A stretch of 42,903 nt of DNA, from NCBI GenBank assembly GCA_947073495.1, contig CAMTMX010000020.1, positions 1 through 42,903 on the forward strand, in the 5' to 3' direction. The notes under the pieces are model-generated. The model ran no database searches. It saw only the letters and a list, made by a program, of their open reading frames with translations, and had not been told where the DNA came from. This document shows, piece after piece, positions 34,895 to 42,903 of this stretch (positions within the stretch are counted from its first letter, which is position 1; every line of letters starts with the position of its first letter). This stretch comes from an uncultured Porphyromonadaceae bacterium. GTDB lineage: Bacteria; Bacteroidota; Bacteroidia; Bacteroidales; Muribaculaceae. A program made the position numbers and the translations under genes.

Positions 34895-34999
34895 TCGTGT
34901 ATTTGAAGTTTGTTATTGCGTGCTAACCAACGCAAATCTTGCAAGAAGGAGGTATGTGGGGAAGTCTTTTTTGGATGAGCTGTTGATTGAGAGATAGAT

Positions 35000-35030
35000 T
35001 TTGAAAAGACGGATTTTTTTATTAATTTTG
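35000..35030 (+). promoter_or_regulatory. Promoter of gyrB
   Basis: TTTG (35000-35003), 19 nt, TAATTTTG (35023-35030); both boxes exact. The transcript would begin near 35037. Confidence 0.8.
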
Positions 35031-35098
35031 TAACGAAATAGGGTTTGATTGGACCCTGTTTTGAAATAGGAACGCAAAATACTGATTTATATAAAAAT

Positions 35099-37072
35099 AT
35101 GGCAGAAGAAATAGAACTGCAAGAAACCCAGCCGAAAGATTATGTAGCTGATAATATCCAAGTGCTTGAAGGTCTTGAAGCGGTGCGTAAACGCCCTGCG
35201 ATGTATATCGGCGATATATCCGGTAGAGGATTGCATCATCTTGTATATGAGGTGGTCGACAACTCGATTGACGAAGCGCTTGCCGGCTATGCCAATCATA
35301 TAGAGGTTACAATTCTTGAGAACAATTCTATAAAAGTTGTCGACAACGGACGTGGTATTCCTGTAGACATGCATGAAAAGATGCATAAGCCGGCATTGGA
35401 GGTGGTGCTCACTGTGCTCCATGCAGGTGGTAAGTTCGATAAAGGCTCTTATAAGGTTTCCGGTGGTCTTCATGGTGTTGGTGTCAGCTGCGTCAACGCT
35501 CTGAGTGATTACCTGCGCGCAGAGATTCACCGAGACGGCAAGATCCACATGCAGGAATATGCTTATGGCAAGCCGACATGCGATCTTAAGGTGATCGGGG
35601 ATACGGACCATACCGGAACAACCGTGATCTTCCATCCTGATGCTTCCATATTTACAGAAACGGTCTATGACTACGAGACTCTTGCCAACCGTCTCCGAGA
35701 CCTTGCGTACCTTAACGCAGGCATCACATTGACGCTTACGGATATGCGGGAGATGGATGAGAACGGCAATTATCGCCAGGATATTTTCCATAGCGACGAA
35801 GGTCTTAAGCAGTTTGTAAAATATCTTGATCAGGGAAAAGAGCCGCTGATTGACGATATTATCCATCTCAACACGATGAAGAACGGAGTCCCTGTTGAGG
35901 TTGCGATGACCTACAACACGTCGTTCAGCGAGAATATTTTCTCCTATGTCAACAATATCAACACCATAGAGGGAGGTACGCATCTAACCGGTTTCCGTAG
36001 GGGGCTTACGACAACCCTAAAGAAATATGCAGACGACAATCATCTTCTCGACAAACTCAAGATTGAACTTTCAAAAGAGGACTTCCGCGACGGACTCACA
36101 GCCGTGGTGTCTGTGAAAGTGGCGGAACCACAGTTTGAAGGTCAGACAAAAACCAAGCTCGGCAACAATGAAGTCGCCGGAGTTGTACAGACCGCGGTGA
36201 GCGAGGCTCTTCGTTATTATCTTGAGGAGCATCCCAAGCAAGCGCGCGCTATTGTAGACAAGGTGATGCTGGCGGCACAGGCGCGTCATGCAGCTTACAG
36301 TGCGAGAATGAAAGTGCAGCGTAAGTCTCCTCTGTCGGGAGGTGGACTTCCCGGCAAACTTGCCGATTGCAAGAGCAGAGATGCCGTTGAATGCGAATTG
36401 TTCCTTGTCGAGGGTGACTCCGCAGGCGGTTCTGCAAAGCAGGGGCGCAATCCCAATTATCAGGCAATCCTTCCGCTGCGCGGTAAGATCCTGAATGTGG
36501 AAAAGGCTCTTGACCATAAGGTGTTTGAAAGCGAGGAAATTGTCAATATGTTTAAGGCTCTCGGAGTAACAATCGGAACGGAGGAGGATTCAAAGGAGCC
36601 GAACATGACCAAGCTTCGCTACCACAAGATTATCATCATGACCGATGCCGATGTCGACGGCGCTCACATCGCGACATTGTTGATGACATTCTTCTACCGC
36701 AAGATACGTCCGATAATAGAAAACGGTTATCTTTATATTGCAACTCCCCCCTTGTATAAATGCAGCACAAAGGGAAAGACCAAAATCCAGGAATATGCAT
36801 GGGATGAGCAGCAGGTGCAGCGTTTTGTGGATGTCAATTGCGATGGAAACCGCGACAAGATGGTGCTCCAGCGTTACAAAGGTCTTGGTGAGATGAATCC
36901 GGAACAGCTTTGGGAAACCACCATGGATCCGGAAAACCGAATGCTTAAACAGGTGAACCTCATCAATGCTGCTGAAGCAGACCGCACGTTCTCAATCCTT
37001 ATGGGAGAAGAGGTCGGACCACGCCGTGAATTTATCGAGGCACATGCGACATATGCAAATATCGACGCCTGA
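35099..37072 (+). CDS. gyrB: DNA gyrase subunit B
   Basis: A 657-residue ATPase subunit of gyrase. GHKL ATPase motifs are VDNSIDEALAGYA, DNGRGIPVDMH and GGLHGVGVSCVNALS. The transducer follows, then Toprim with EGDSAGGSAKQGRN and TDADVDGAHI. The C terminus (YKGLGEMNPEQLWETTMDPENRML) is typical. A GTG at 35045 extends the frame by 18 residues, but homology begins at MAEEIELQETQ. ParE is less likely given the length and C terminus. Confidence 0.96.
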   Translation: MAEEIELQETQPKDYVADNIQVLEGLEAVRKRPAMYIGDISGRGLHHLVYEVVDNSIDEALAGYANHIEVTILENNSIKVVDNGRGIPVDMHEKMHKPALEVVLTVLHAGGKFDKGSYKVSGGLHGVGVSCVNALSDYLRAEIHRDGKIHMQEYAYGKPTCDLKVIGDTDHTGTTVIFHPDASIFTETVYDYETLANRLRDLAYLNAGITLTLTDMREMDENGNYRQDIFHSDEGLKQFVKYLDQGKEPLIDDIIHLNTMKNGVPVEVAMTYNTSFSENIFSYVNNINTIEGGTHLTGFRRGLTTTLKKYADDNHLLDKLKIELSKEDFRDGLTAVVSVKVAEPQFEGQTKTKLGNNEVAGVVQTAVSEALRYYLEEHPKQARAIVDKVMLAAQARHAAYSARMKVQRKSPLSGGGLPGKLADCKSRDAVECELFLVEGDSAGGSAKQGRNPNYQAILPLRGKILNVEKALDHKVFESEEIVNMFKALGVTIGTEEDSKEPNMTKLRYHKIIIMTDADVDGAHIATLLMTFFYRKIRPIIENGYLYIATPPLYKCSTKGKTKIQEYAWDEQQVQRFVDVNCDGNRDKMVLQRYKGLGEMNPEQLWETTMDPENRMLKQVNLINAAEADRTFSILMGEEVGPRREFIEAHATYANIDA

Positions 37073-37181
37073 TTAAGGTTGAGAGTTTAGGGTTTAGGTG
37101 TCATGCGGAGCTTCAAATTGCTCTTGAACGATACACCACATACTATAAATTCACGAACAACTAACAACCAACGGCCAAATG

Positions 37182-37225
37182 AAACTAAAGGGAGATGACT
37201 TTTCGAGGTCATCTCCCTTTAGTTT
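37182..37225. terminator. Bidirectional terminator between gyrB and the M23 peptidase gene
   Basis: An 18-bp perfect stem AAACTAAAGGGAGATGAC / GTCATCTCCCTTTAGTTT with an 8-nt loop. It serves gyrB from the left. On the minus strand the stem itself includes the last codons and the TGA of the peptidase gene. Confidence 0.85.
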
Positions 37226-38006
37226 TTGATGTATGTTTAATGGATCTCCTTGAGAAATCGAATACCGATGCCGGGTCTACTGCAGACCCTCTGTATCGGA
37301 TTTCGAAATGTAAATGAGGTCCTGTCGAGTTCCCTGTGTTTCCACCAAGTCCGAGAGGTTCGCCTGCATTGAGTCTCTCTCCTGGTGAGGAAACGGCTTT
37401 CTGAAGATGTGCGTATCGGGTTTCCATGCCATTGTTATGAACCACTACAACGAAATGACCATATCCACCGGCATCGTACCCTACACGAGCCACGACCCCC
37501 GGTAAAGCAGCCCTTACGGTGTCTCCGACATTGAGAGCCAAGTCTATTCCCTTGTGCATCCTGCCAAATGATTTCCGAAAACCATAATTGGATGTTATTC
37601 TACCCCACACCGGGCGGTAAAAGTCATTGGGGTCGTAGGGGGGTAGTGTTATATTTTTGGTGATATAAGAGAAATCTTCGGCATCGTCCCATTTTCCTGT
37701 CTGATAAAAATCGTGGTGGATATAGGCATTCGCCATGAAGTCAAGAACGGATGCAGACGAAGCCGATTTTTTATCAGATTTTGGACTTCCATAAATTATA
37801 TTGTCAAGAATATTCCCGGCTTTTGCGCTATATCCACTCTCGAAGCCGACATTGTCATTGAAATCTGAGACCGTATCGGCAATCTCGGCAGTAACCCCTT
37901 TTATGATGGATGAAAGGTCGTACTGAGCCGTAGATTGAGCAAAAGCCCCGGAAAAATCCGAGGCTCCTGCTATTGTCAAAATAATCAATATAGATCTTAT
38001 CCCCAT
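37209..38006 (-). CDS. M23/LytM-family peptidoglycan peptidase
   Basis: A 265-residue exported protein with an N-terminal signal (IRSILIILTIAGASDFSGAFA). The LytM domain (about 130-245) has zinc ligands His151 and Asp155 (MHKGIDLALN) and the catalytic pair His231/His233 (GPHLHFEIRY), with His200 in RYAHLQ. All key residues are present, so it should be an active endopeptidase cutting peptidoglycan crosslinks. Residues 25-130 form an unrecognised N-terminal region. It is 26 bp after wzz in the same direction and probably part of that transcript. Confidence 0.9.
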   Translation of the reverse strand: MGIRSILIILTIAGASDFSGAFAQSTAQYDLSSIIKGVTAEIADTVSDFNDNVGFESGYSAKAGNILDNIIYGSPKSDKKSASSASVLDFMANAYIHHDFYQTGKWDDAEDFSYITKNITLPPYDPNDFYRPVWGRITSNYGFRKSFGRMHKGIDLALNVGDTVRAALPGVVARVGYDAGGYGHFVVVVHNNGMETRYAHLQKAVSSPGERLNAGEPLGLGGNTGNSTGPHLHFEIRYRGSAVDPASVFDFSRRSIKHTSKTKGR

Positions 38007-38032
38007 TCCCTTATTTATTCATTTCCCCTTTT

Positions 38033-39160
38033 TTATTCGTTTTTATCAGATGTCTCTACAGTTTCTGCGGCTTTATCCTTCCGTTCGAGGAGCAAAGGCT
38101 GGATAAATAATATCCATGCTGCACATGCCACAAACGCAAGGAATGTGAAGCCTACAAGAATCATGACTTTTTTAGGGCTTGAAGCTTTAACAGGCACGGT
38201 TGCCGGAGTGATGATAGCATATACCGGAGTAGTCTCCTGCACCTTTGCTTTTGCTTTCTGCACTTGCTGGGCTGTCTGATTGTAAAGATTGAAAGCAAGA
38301 GAAGTCTCATTCTCCAAGCGGTCGCGAGTGATCTGTGCTCTCTGCAAGGCAAGCCCCTGATTGCTGTCGAGATATTCGGCATATCGTTGTTGTGCCTTAT
38401 AATATTCAGCTTTCGCCTCCTCATTCAAGGTCTCGGCATATTCGAGGTCTTTGCGCGCCTTGTTTGTGCGGTATTGGGTTACGTATTCCTGAAGACGGCT
38501 CACCACAGTGTCGGCAAGGATTGCCGATACAAGAGGATCCTGCATGTTGACTGTGATGGTGACAACACTGGTTTTCTGGTCAACGCTTGCGCTGACTCTG
38601 TTATTGAGGGCTTCCACAAGCTTGTTCTCATCCTGAGATAATTGGAAGTTGTTGACTTTTCTTCCCTCCGGGTCTTCCTCTTCTTCAGAAGATTTCAGCA
38701 TTCCGATAAGTTTGAAAGGGGCTCCGATCACGGCACTCCACCAGGGAGCCTTGGTCTCGTCTTCAAGATATTGACGGACTGTGAATTCCTGACCGTCTTC
38801 TTTAGTCTTGACCTCCACGTCGAAAAGACTTGTGGTGAAAGGAACCGACCCCACTACATCCGGATACAACTGAGGATACACAGCGTCAACCCCTGATGAA
38901 ATCGACCCGAATCCTGCCATGGATGCGAGTGCGCTCAGTCCTCCTCCGGCAGCTTTTGCGTCAGTGGTCTCCGGAGCGAGTTTGACTGTGGTTGTATACT
39001 CCTTCGGTATGCTGAATGCAATAACGAGACCGATCACGGCTCCACAAATGCTCCAGACTGCAAGTTTCTTACGCTGAGCCCAAAGTTTAGAAGCAAGTTC
39101 CAGAAGGTCTATCTCTTTCTCGTCGTCGTTATTGTCGATAAAATCTTGTTCTTCCTGCAT
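38033..39160 (-). CDS. Polysaccharide chain-length determinant (Wzz type)
   Basis: A 375-residue inner-membrane protein with two membrane spans (about 34-54, WSICGAVIGLVIAFSIP; about 332-356, ILVGFTFLAFVACAAWILF) around a periplasmic domain with coiled-coil helices (about 225-300). There is no C-terminal tyrosine-kinase domain. Such co-polymerases set glycan chain length and link to the outer-membrane exporter, which is encoded just upstream (59 bp). The C terminus is highly charged. Confidence 0.9.
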   Translation of the reverse strand: MQEEQDFIDNNDDEKEIDLLELASKLWAQRKKLAVWSICGAVIGLVIAFSIPKEYTTTVKLAPETTDAKAAGGGLSALASMAGFGSISSGVDAVYPQLYPDVVGSVPFTTSLFDVEVKTKEDGQEFTVRQYLEDETKAPWWSAVIGAPFKLIGMLKSSEEEEDPEGRKVNNFQLSQDENKLVEALNNRVSASVDQKTSVVTITVNMQDPLVSAILADTVVSRLQEYVTQYRTNKARKDLEYAETLNEEAKAEYYKAQQRYAEYLDSNQGLALQRAQITRDRLENETSLAFNLYNQTAQQVQKAKAKVQETTPVYAIITPATVPVKASSPKKVMILVGFTFLAFVACAAWILFIQPLLLERKDKAAETVETSDKNE

Positions 39161-39219
39161 AGACGTTTCTTTTTAGCTGACAAGAGAATCAGCATGCGGC
39201 AACGCCGCGGGTGTATGAC

Positions 39220-41637
39220 TTATTTGAAAATATTGGTGATTGTCGCTGCCATTGTAGCCACAGAGCTGAAGCTTGTTGCAAATGCAAGAATCTTAGTCCA
39301 GTCTGTACCGCCTGTGTTGGGTTTGGTCGGAACGATAATCTGGCAACCGGGTTCTATTGGTGTGTTTCGTTTTGCTTTTGCAACAGATCCATTCATATAG
39401 ACTATGAAAGCTTTACCTTTCTTCGCCCGTTGTCCATATCCTCCGGCTTGTTCCACATAATATTTGAGTTTCTTCCCGGGAACGTAGACAACGGTGTTTG
39501 GAAACATCACATCGCCTGCAATTTTGACGGTGCTCTGTTGTTCCGGAACAAAGAGCACGTCTCCGGCTTTTACAACTACATCGTATGTGCTCCCCGGATA
39601 TGCAAGAGCTTTTTCAAGATCTATGCCTACGCTATAGTGATCTGCAACATCAATTTTGCTGAGGGCGATAGAGTCTCCTTGGCCTGCCTGGCTGTTGGAC
39701 ATTGCCATGCGGAGAGTTTCCTGACGGATTTTATATTCCTCTTCAGTAAGTTTTCGGGTGAGCTGTGCCCCTTTTACGTAGGCTCCTTCGATTAGCCCTC
39801 CTGCACGGCTGATCAGGCTGGAAAGACGCTCGTTGCGTTTTTCAATGGCATAGTTGCCGGAGAAAAGGATTTCTCCTTTAAGTTCAACCAATTCTTGATC
39901 TGCATAGCCCGGGCTCTTACGAACCTGCACCATATCGTAGGGTTTGAGGATAAATTTTTCTCCCTCGTTGTGGGCAAGACCTCCGATGACAGATACCGTG
40001 AAATTTTCAGAAAGTTGCTCTGTCGGAGTTGCTGAAGTCGGGTTTACAATTCTTCGGGATATGTCCACACGGGCTGTTGACGCTCCGTCAAGGAGTCCTC
40101 CCGCCTGAAGGATGAGGTCTTCAAGACTCATATTTTCCGCAAAGGGATAGGTGCCGGGCATAGCCACTTCCCCTTGAATGGAAAGTGTGCCCTGTTGCTG
40201 AATTTCAGCAAAGCTTGAAATCACAAGCAGGTCGTTTTTCTTTAAAGCAACATCAGGTTTGGTCCCTTTAAGGATAGCATTCAGATCTAAAGACATCACT
40301 TCAAGTTGAAGTTCCGGACCTTCCCGGTAAAGCAGGGCGCGTTCGGTATAAGCGTCCTCGGTGAGTCCGTCTGCTTTAGTGATCAGATCTTTCACCGTTG
40401 AGAGACCTTTGCCGATTGCAAATGTTCCGGGGCGATATACGGCACCTTTTAGTTCAACTTGATTTGCATACTGGTCAATGACCGTGCCTATGGTGAGTAT
40501 ATCTCCGTCTTTCAAGCGGTAAGAAGCAAATTCTTCACGGTCGATGTTGTAGAGCTCGCTACCTTCTCCCGACTGGCGGGTCAGACGCACCATCCCTGAA
40601 TAGGCGTCACCGGTAAAGCCGCCGGAATAGTCAATCAAAGTCTGGATTGTTTCTCCCGGTTTAATTTCATAAAACATCGGACGTTTTACATTGCCGTCGA
40701 TATTTACAAGTTGTTCATAGGGAGGGACAATAATCACGTCTCCTTCTTGCAATCGGATATTACCTGCGCTTTTCCCTTCGAAGAGATATTGGTATATGTC
40801 GACACCGGCTATTTTTTTACCGTTCCTAAGCACCTGGATGTTTCTGAGAGAACCGATGTCGTTGATGCCTCCTGCGCGATAAAGTGCATGGAATACGGAA
40901 GAGAAAGGCGACATCATGAATGTGCCAGGAGTAGCCACCTCTCCCATAATGTCTACCTGAATTGTGCGGACCTGTCCAAGGGTTACCTGAATTTGGGTCT
41001 CGGCATCAGTCATTCCGGCATATTTCTTTGAGAAGGCGCTCTTGATATGTTTGTTGGCATCAGCTATTGTCATTCCGTTGAGGAAGACCGGCCCTATTTG
41101 CTCAATCATAATGCTTCCCTCCGGAGAGATTGTCTGTCGCAAATGATCTTCAGAGTTGCCCCAGATATCGATAATCACTTCATCTCCGGGACCAAGCCTG
41201 TAGTTTTGGGGGGTGGCGATATTCTCATTGGGTTCAAAGGTGAGAGACTGCGTATTGAAAATCTGATGACCATAGATCTGACGCAGGCTGCCATCTGAAT
41301 AATTGGGATTGGTGTCGTCGCTAAGTTCCTTTGTCACTTCCCCGACAAATTGAGATGAGCCGGAACTTGAGCGCAGGCGGTCGTTGGTGCCCGATGAACT
41401 AAGAGAAACGCCGCCTACTTGACCAGTTTGGTCACCTTGGCTTTCGAATTTGGCTTTGATCCTTTTAGCCTGCTCCGGTGTAACACCCCTGGCAAGAAGC
41501 TCTTTGCCGATTTGCTGCTCTGTTTTGCCGGCGGCGGATTGTTGCTTGATGTAAGCGATGACTTCATCATCGGTCATCGCAAAAACCGATAATGAACATA
41601 ACATTAAAAGGGATAATAGTATGCGCCTTATTTTCAT
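39220..41637 (-). CDS. Outer-membrane polysaccharide export protein with SLBB repeats (Wza-like)
   Basis: An 805-residue protein with signal peptide (ILLSLLMLCSLSVFA) and a helical region (about 20-65). The Poly_export domain (about 145-240) has NYRLGPGDEVIIDIWGN. Six SLBB-type repeats follow, visible as AGGINDIGSL, SGGFTGDAYS, ADGLTEDAYT, AGGLLDGAST, AGGLIEGAYV and AGGYGQRAKK. A hydrophobic stretch ends the protein. There is no lipobox cysteine, unlike E. coli Wza. Size and repeat number match Bacteroidales capsule/EPS exporters. It heads the operon with wzz and the peptidase. Confidence 0.92.
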   Translation of the reverse strand: MKIRRILLSLLMLCSLSVFAMTDDEVIAYIKQQSAAGKTEQQIGKELLARGVTPEQAKRIKAKFESQGDQTGQVGGVSLSSSGTNDRLRSSSGSSQFVGEVTKELSDDTNPNYSDGSLRQIYGHQIFNTQSLTFEPNENIATPQNYRLGPGDEVIIDIWGNSEDHLRQTISPEGSIMIEQIGPVFLNGMTIADANKHIKSAFSKKYAGMTDAETQIQVTLGQVRTIQVDIMGEVATPGTFMMSPFSSVFHALYRAGGINDIGSLRNIQVLRNGKKIAGVDIYQYLFEGKSAGNIRLQEGDVIIVPPYEQLVNIDGNVKRPMFYEIKPGETIQTLIDYSGGFTGDAYSGMVRLTRQSGEGSELYNIDREEFASYRLKDGDILTIGTVIDQYANQVELKGAVYRPGTFAIGKGLSTVKDLITKADGLTEDAYTERALLYREGPELQLEVMSLDLNAILKGTKPDVALKKNDLLVISSFAEIQQQGTLSIQGEVAMPGTYPFAENMSLEDLILQAGGLLDGASTARVDISRRIVNPTSATPTEQLSENFTVSVIGGLAHNEGEKFILKPYDMVQVRKSPGYADQELVELKGEILFSGNYAIEKRNERLSSLISRAGGLIEGAYVKGAQLTRKLTEEEYKIRQETLRMAMSNSQAGQGDSIALSKIDVADHYSVGIDLEKALAYPGSTYDVVVKAGDVLFVPEQQSTVKIAGDVMFPNTVVYVPGKKLKYYVEQAGGYGQRAKKGKAFIVYMNGSVAKAKRNTPIEPGCQIIVPTKPNTGGTDWTKILAFATSFSSVATMAATITNIFK

Positions 41638-41755
41638 TTTAAAAAATGATTGATTGCAAATTTTATAATATTAGAAATTTTATGGCAAATTATTATGGCG
41701 TAACAATATGAGGCTATAGAATAGGCTTTTTATGCCATGTTGCCAAAAACTCATG

Positions 41756-41787
41756 CAAAGGTAATAAAAATGGGACTGAAAACCAAA
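41756..41787 (-). promoter_or_regulatory. Promoter of the export operon
   Basis: On the minus strand TTTG (plus 41784-41787), 20 nt, TACCTTTG (41756-41763); both boxes are exact. The leader would be about 110 nt. Confidence 0.75.
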
Positions 41788-41813
41788 TACATTTTAATTG
41801 CGTATGAAATGAT

Positions 41814-41845
41814 ATTGGAGAGATGGATAAAAATGATTATTTTTG
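41814..41845 (+). promoter_or_regulatory. Promoter of the ApgM-like gene
   Basis: ATTG (41814-41817), 20 nt, TATTTTTG (41838-41845). The -7 is exact and the -33 has one mismatch. The leader includes TTATTCAACTTT and a GCTTTCGAAAGC palindrome, which resembles the left tip of family B. Confidence 0.6.
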
Positions 41846-41929
41846 CTATTGCAAAAAGGATGAGATCGTTAAAGTTTTTATTCAACTTTAGCTTTCGAAA
41901 GCAGTATTAATTAACAAAGAGATAGACAC

Positions 41930-42754
41930 ATGAAGACTTTCTTTATCGTAGCTTCCGGCATCGCTGATATCCCGGATGAAAAGTTGGGAGGAAAAACTCC
42001 ACTTATGCTTGCCGACACCCCCTCGCTCGATGCCCTTGCAAAGTGTGGATGCTGCGGAAGTATCAAGGCTTTATCTGATGATGTTGCCCTGACCAGAGAA
42101 AATGCCATATTGTCGCTTTTGGGGTATGACACTAAAAAGGGGATGCCATGTGTGGAGGATTTGACGGAATTCGGCAAATCAGGGAGCCGTTCCAACAGTA
42201 GTGTGTCTCCCGGTTATTTTATATTGCCTAAATTTTCCGGACATGGCGTTGTCATATCTTCTCATCCGTCAGTGAAAGGGATTGGCAAAATGGCTTTGCT
42301 TAAACCTGTTGAGATCGCAGGAATGTCGGAGGGTATGGATTCAATATTGCGGGAAAAGTCGTTTGCGGCAATAATGGCGATAGAAAGATATGAATTTGTT
42401 TTTCTGCATGTGGAATGTGCCGCCTCGATGGCGAGGAAGGGAGATTTGAAAGGTAAGATTGAGGCAATTGAGAAAATCGATAGGGATGTAATCACCCCCA
42501 TAGCTGATTATGTATGGAATGCAAAGGAACAGATGAACATGGTTGTTGTGAGTGAATGTATCACCTCCTGGCGCAACCATGATAATGTAAGGGGAGAAGT
42601 GCCTGCTGTGGTATATTTTAATGACGATCTCCCTTACGATACTAAATCTTTCGATGAGCAGTCTGTTGTGGATGGTCCGTTGAACACTCCGTTACCCGGG
42701 GATTTGATAAAGAAACTTGTCACTTTCGAGCCGTGTGCCGAAGATGAAAGTTGA
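41930..42754 (+). CDS. ApgM-like protein lacking active-site residues (pseudoenzyme)
   Basis: A 274-residue shortened paralogue of the ApgM-family protein at 25473-26687. The fold markers align (LGGKTPLMLADTPSLDAL, ENAILSLLGYD, VVIS...GIG, EFVFLHVE, GEVPAVV). The catalytic set is gone: Asp9 is Ser, nucleophile Ser56 is Arg, the DEAGHEGD loop reads ASMARKGD, PDHPTP reads SECITS, and THSSD reads NHDNV. About 130 residues of the mid-protein insert domain are also missing. The reading frame is intact with its own promoter, so it is probably expressed. A regulatory or binding role is inference. Confidence 0.85.
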   Translation: MKTFFIVASGIADIPDEKLGGKTPLMLADTPSLDALAKCGCCGSIKALSDDVALTRENAILSLLGYDTKKGMPCVEDLTEFGKSGSRSNSSVSPGYFILPKFSGHGVVISSHPSVKGIGKMALLKPVEIAGMSEGMDSILREKSFAAIMAIERYEFVFLHVECAASMARKGDLKGKIEAIEKIDRDVITPIADYVWNAKEQMNMVVVSECITSWRNHDNVRGEVPAVVYFNDDLPYDTKSFDEQSVVDGPLNTPLPGDLIKKLVTFEPCAEDES

Positions 42755-42796
42755 GAGGCATACGGTTTGGGTGTTTTGTGTGGTTTCAGATATTTC

Positions 42797-42903
42797 TTAG
42801 AGAGTGTTTGGATTTGACTTATGTTAAGATTTAGAGAGTATTTTCGAGTAAATTTTGAGTATGAGAGATGGCGTTATGGGGTTCCATAATAACAGAACGA
42901 AAG
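42797..42903. repeat. Family-A palindromic element, copy 3 (cut by the window end)
   Basis: The left arm (AGAGTGTTTGG, then TTAAGATTTAGAGAGTATTTT) and the centre (GTTATGGGGTTCCATAA) align with the reverse complement of the right half of 21567-21727. The right arm is outside the window. Confidence 0.65.

Overview
The window looks like a chromosomal segment of a gut Bacteroidales bacterium, probably near Muribaculaceae (placement is inference). The evidence is the gene set (KorAB, bifunctional ThrA next to an ApgM-type protein and ThrC, DUF4369 lipoprotein, SLBB/Wzz export pair, MACPF lipoprotein). Many genes are also preceded by the Bacteroidetes promoter pattern, a -33 TTTG and a -7 TAnnTTTG separated by about 19-20 nt. 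No integrase, transposase, CRISPR array, rRNA or tRNA was seen.

Layout. 37-4668 (minus): fatty-acid synthesis genes acpP-fabF, then the 2-oxoacid:ferredoxin oxidoreductase korA-korB. 4875-11358 (minus): a ComM/YifB ATPase, a thioredoxin-like lipoprotein, a short WYL regulator, mannose-1-phosphate guanylyltransferase and a Na/Pi cotransporter. 11478-21531 (plus): dihydrofolate reductase, a glycosyltransferase, a second WYL regulator overlapping a CBS-nucleotidyltransferase, obgE with an acyltransferase, and yidC with a membrane polyferredoxin and thyA. 21532-22892 is a 1.36-kb stretch without a recognisable protein gene. It holds a palindromic element, a candidate leftward small RNA, and a cobalamin riboswitch with a strong promoter but no B12 gene behind it. 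A second repeat element lies in the thrA leader. 22893-27988 (plus): the threonine cluster thrA, an ApgM-family protein and thrC. 28227-32154 (minus): a MACPF lipoprotein and topA. 32549-37072 (plus): ahpC, ahpF and gyrB. 37209-41637 (minus): an M23 peptidase, Wzz and an SLBB outer-membrane export protein. 41930-42754 (plus): a short ApgM paralogue that appears to have lost its active site.

How the genes work together. Most are housekeeping: lipid synthesis, reductive carbon metabolism, folate/dTMP synthesis (folA and thyA, here 9 kb apart), threonine synthesis, peroxide defence, topology and membrane insertion. A surface-polysaccharide theme recurs: GDP-mannose precursor, glycosyltransferase, CBS-nucleotidyltransferase, Wzz and the SLBB exporter.

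The most interesting material is outside ordinary annotation: (1) the ApgM-like pseudoenzyme at the right edge; (2) the orphan cobalamin riboswitch; (3) a promoter-terminator unit that could be an unannotated small RNA; and (4) two families of roughly 160-nt intergenic inverted-repeat elements present in several copies. Start codons for acpP, topA, gyrB, ahpF and both WYL genes were moved downstream of the longest open frame, using conserved N termini and promoter positions.
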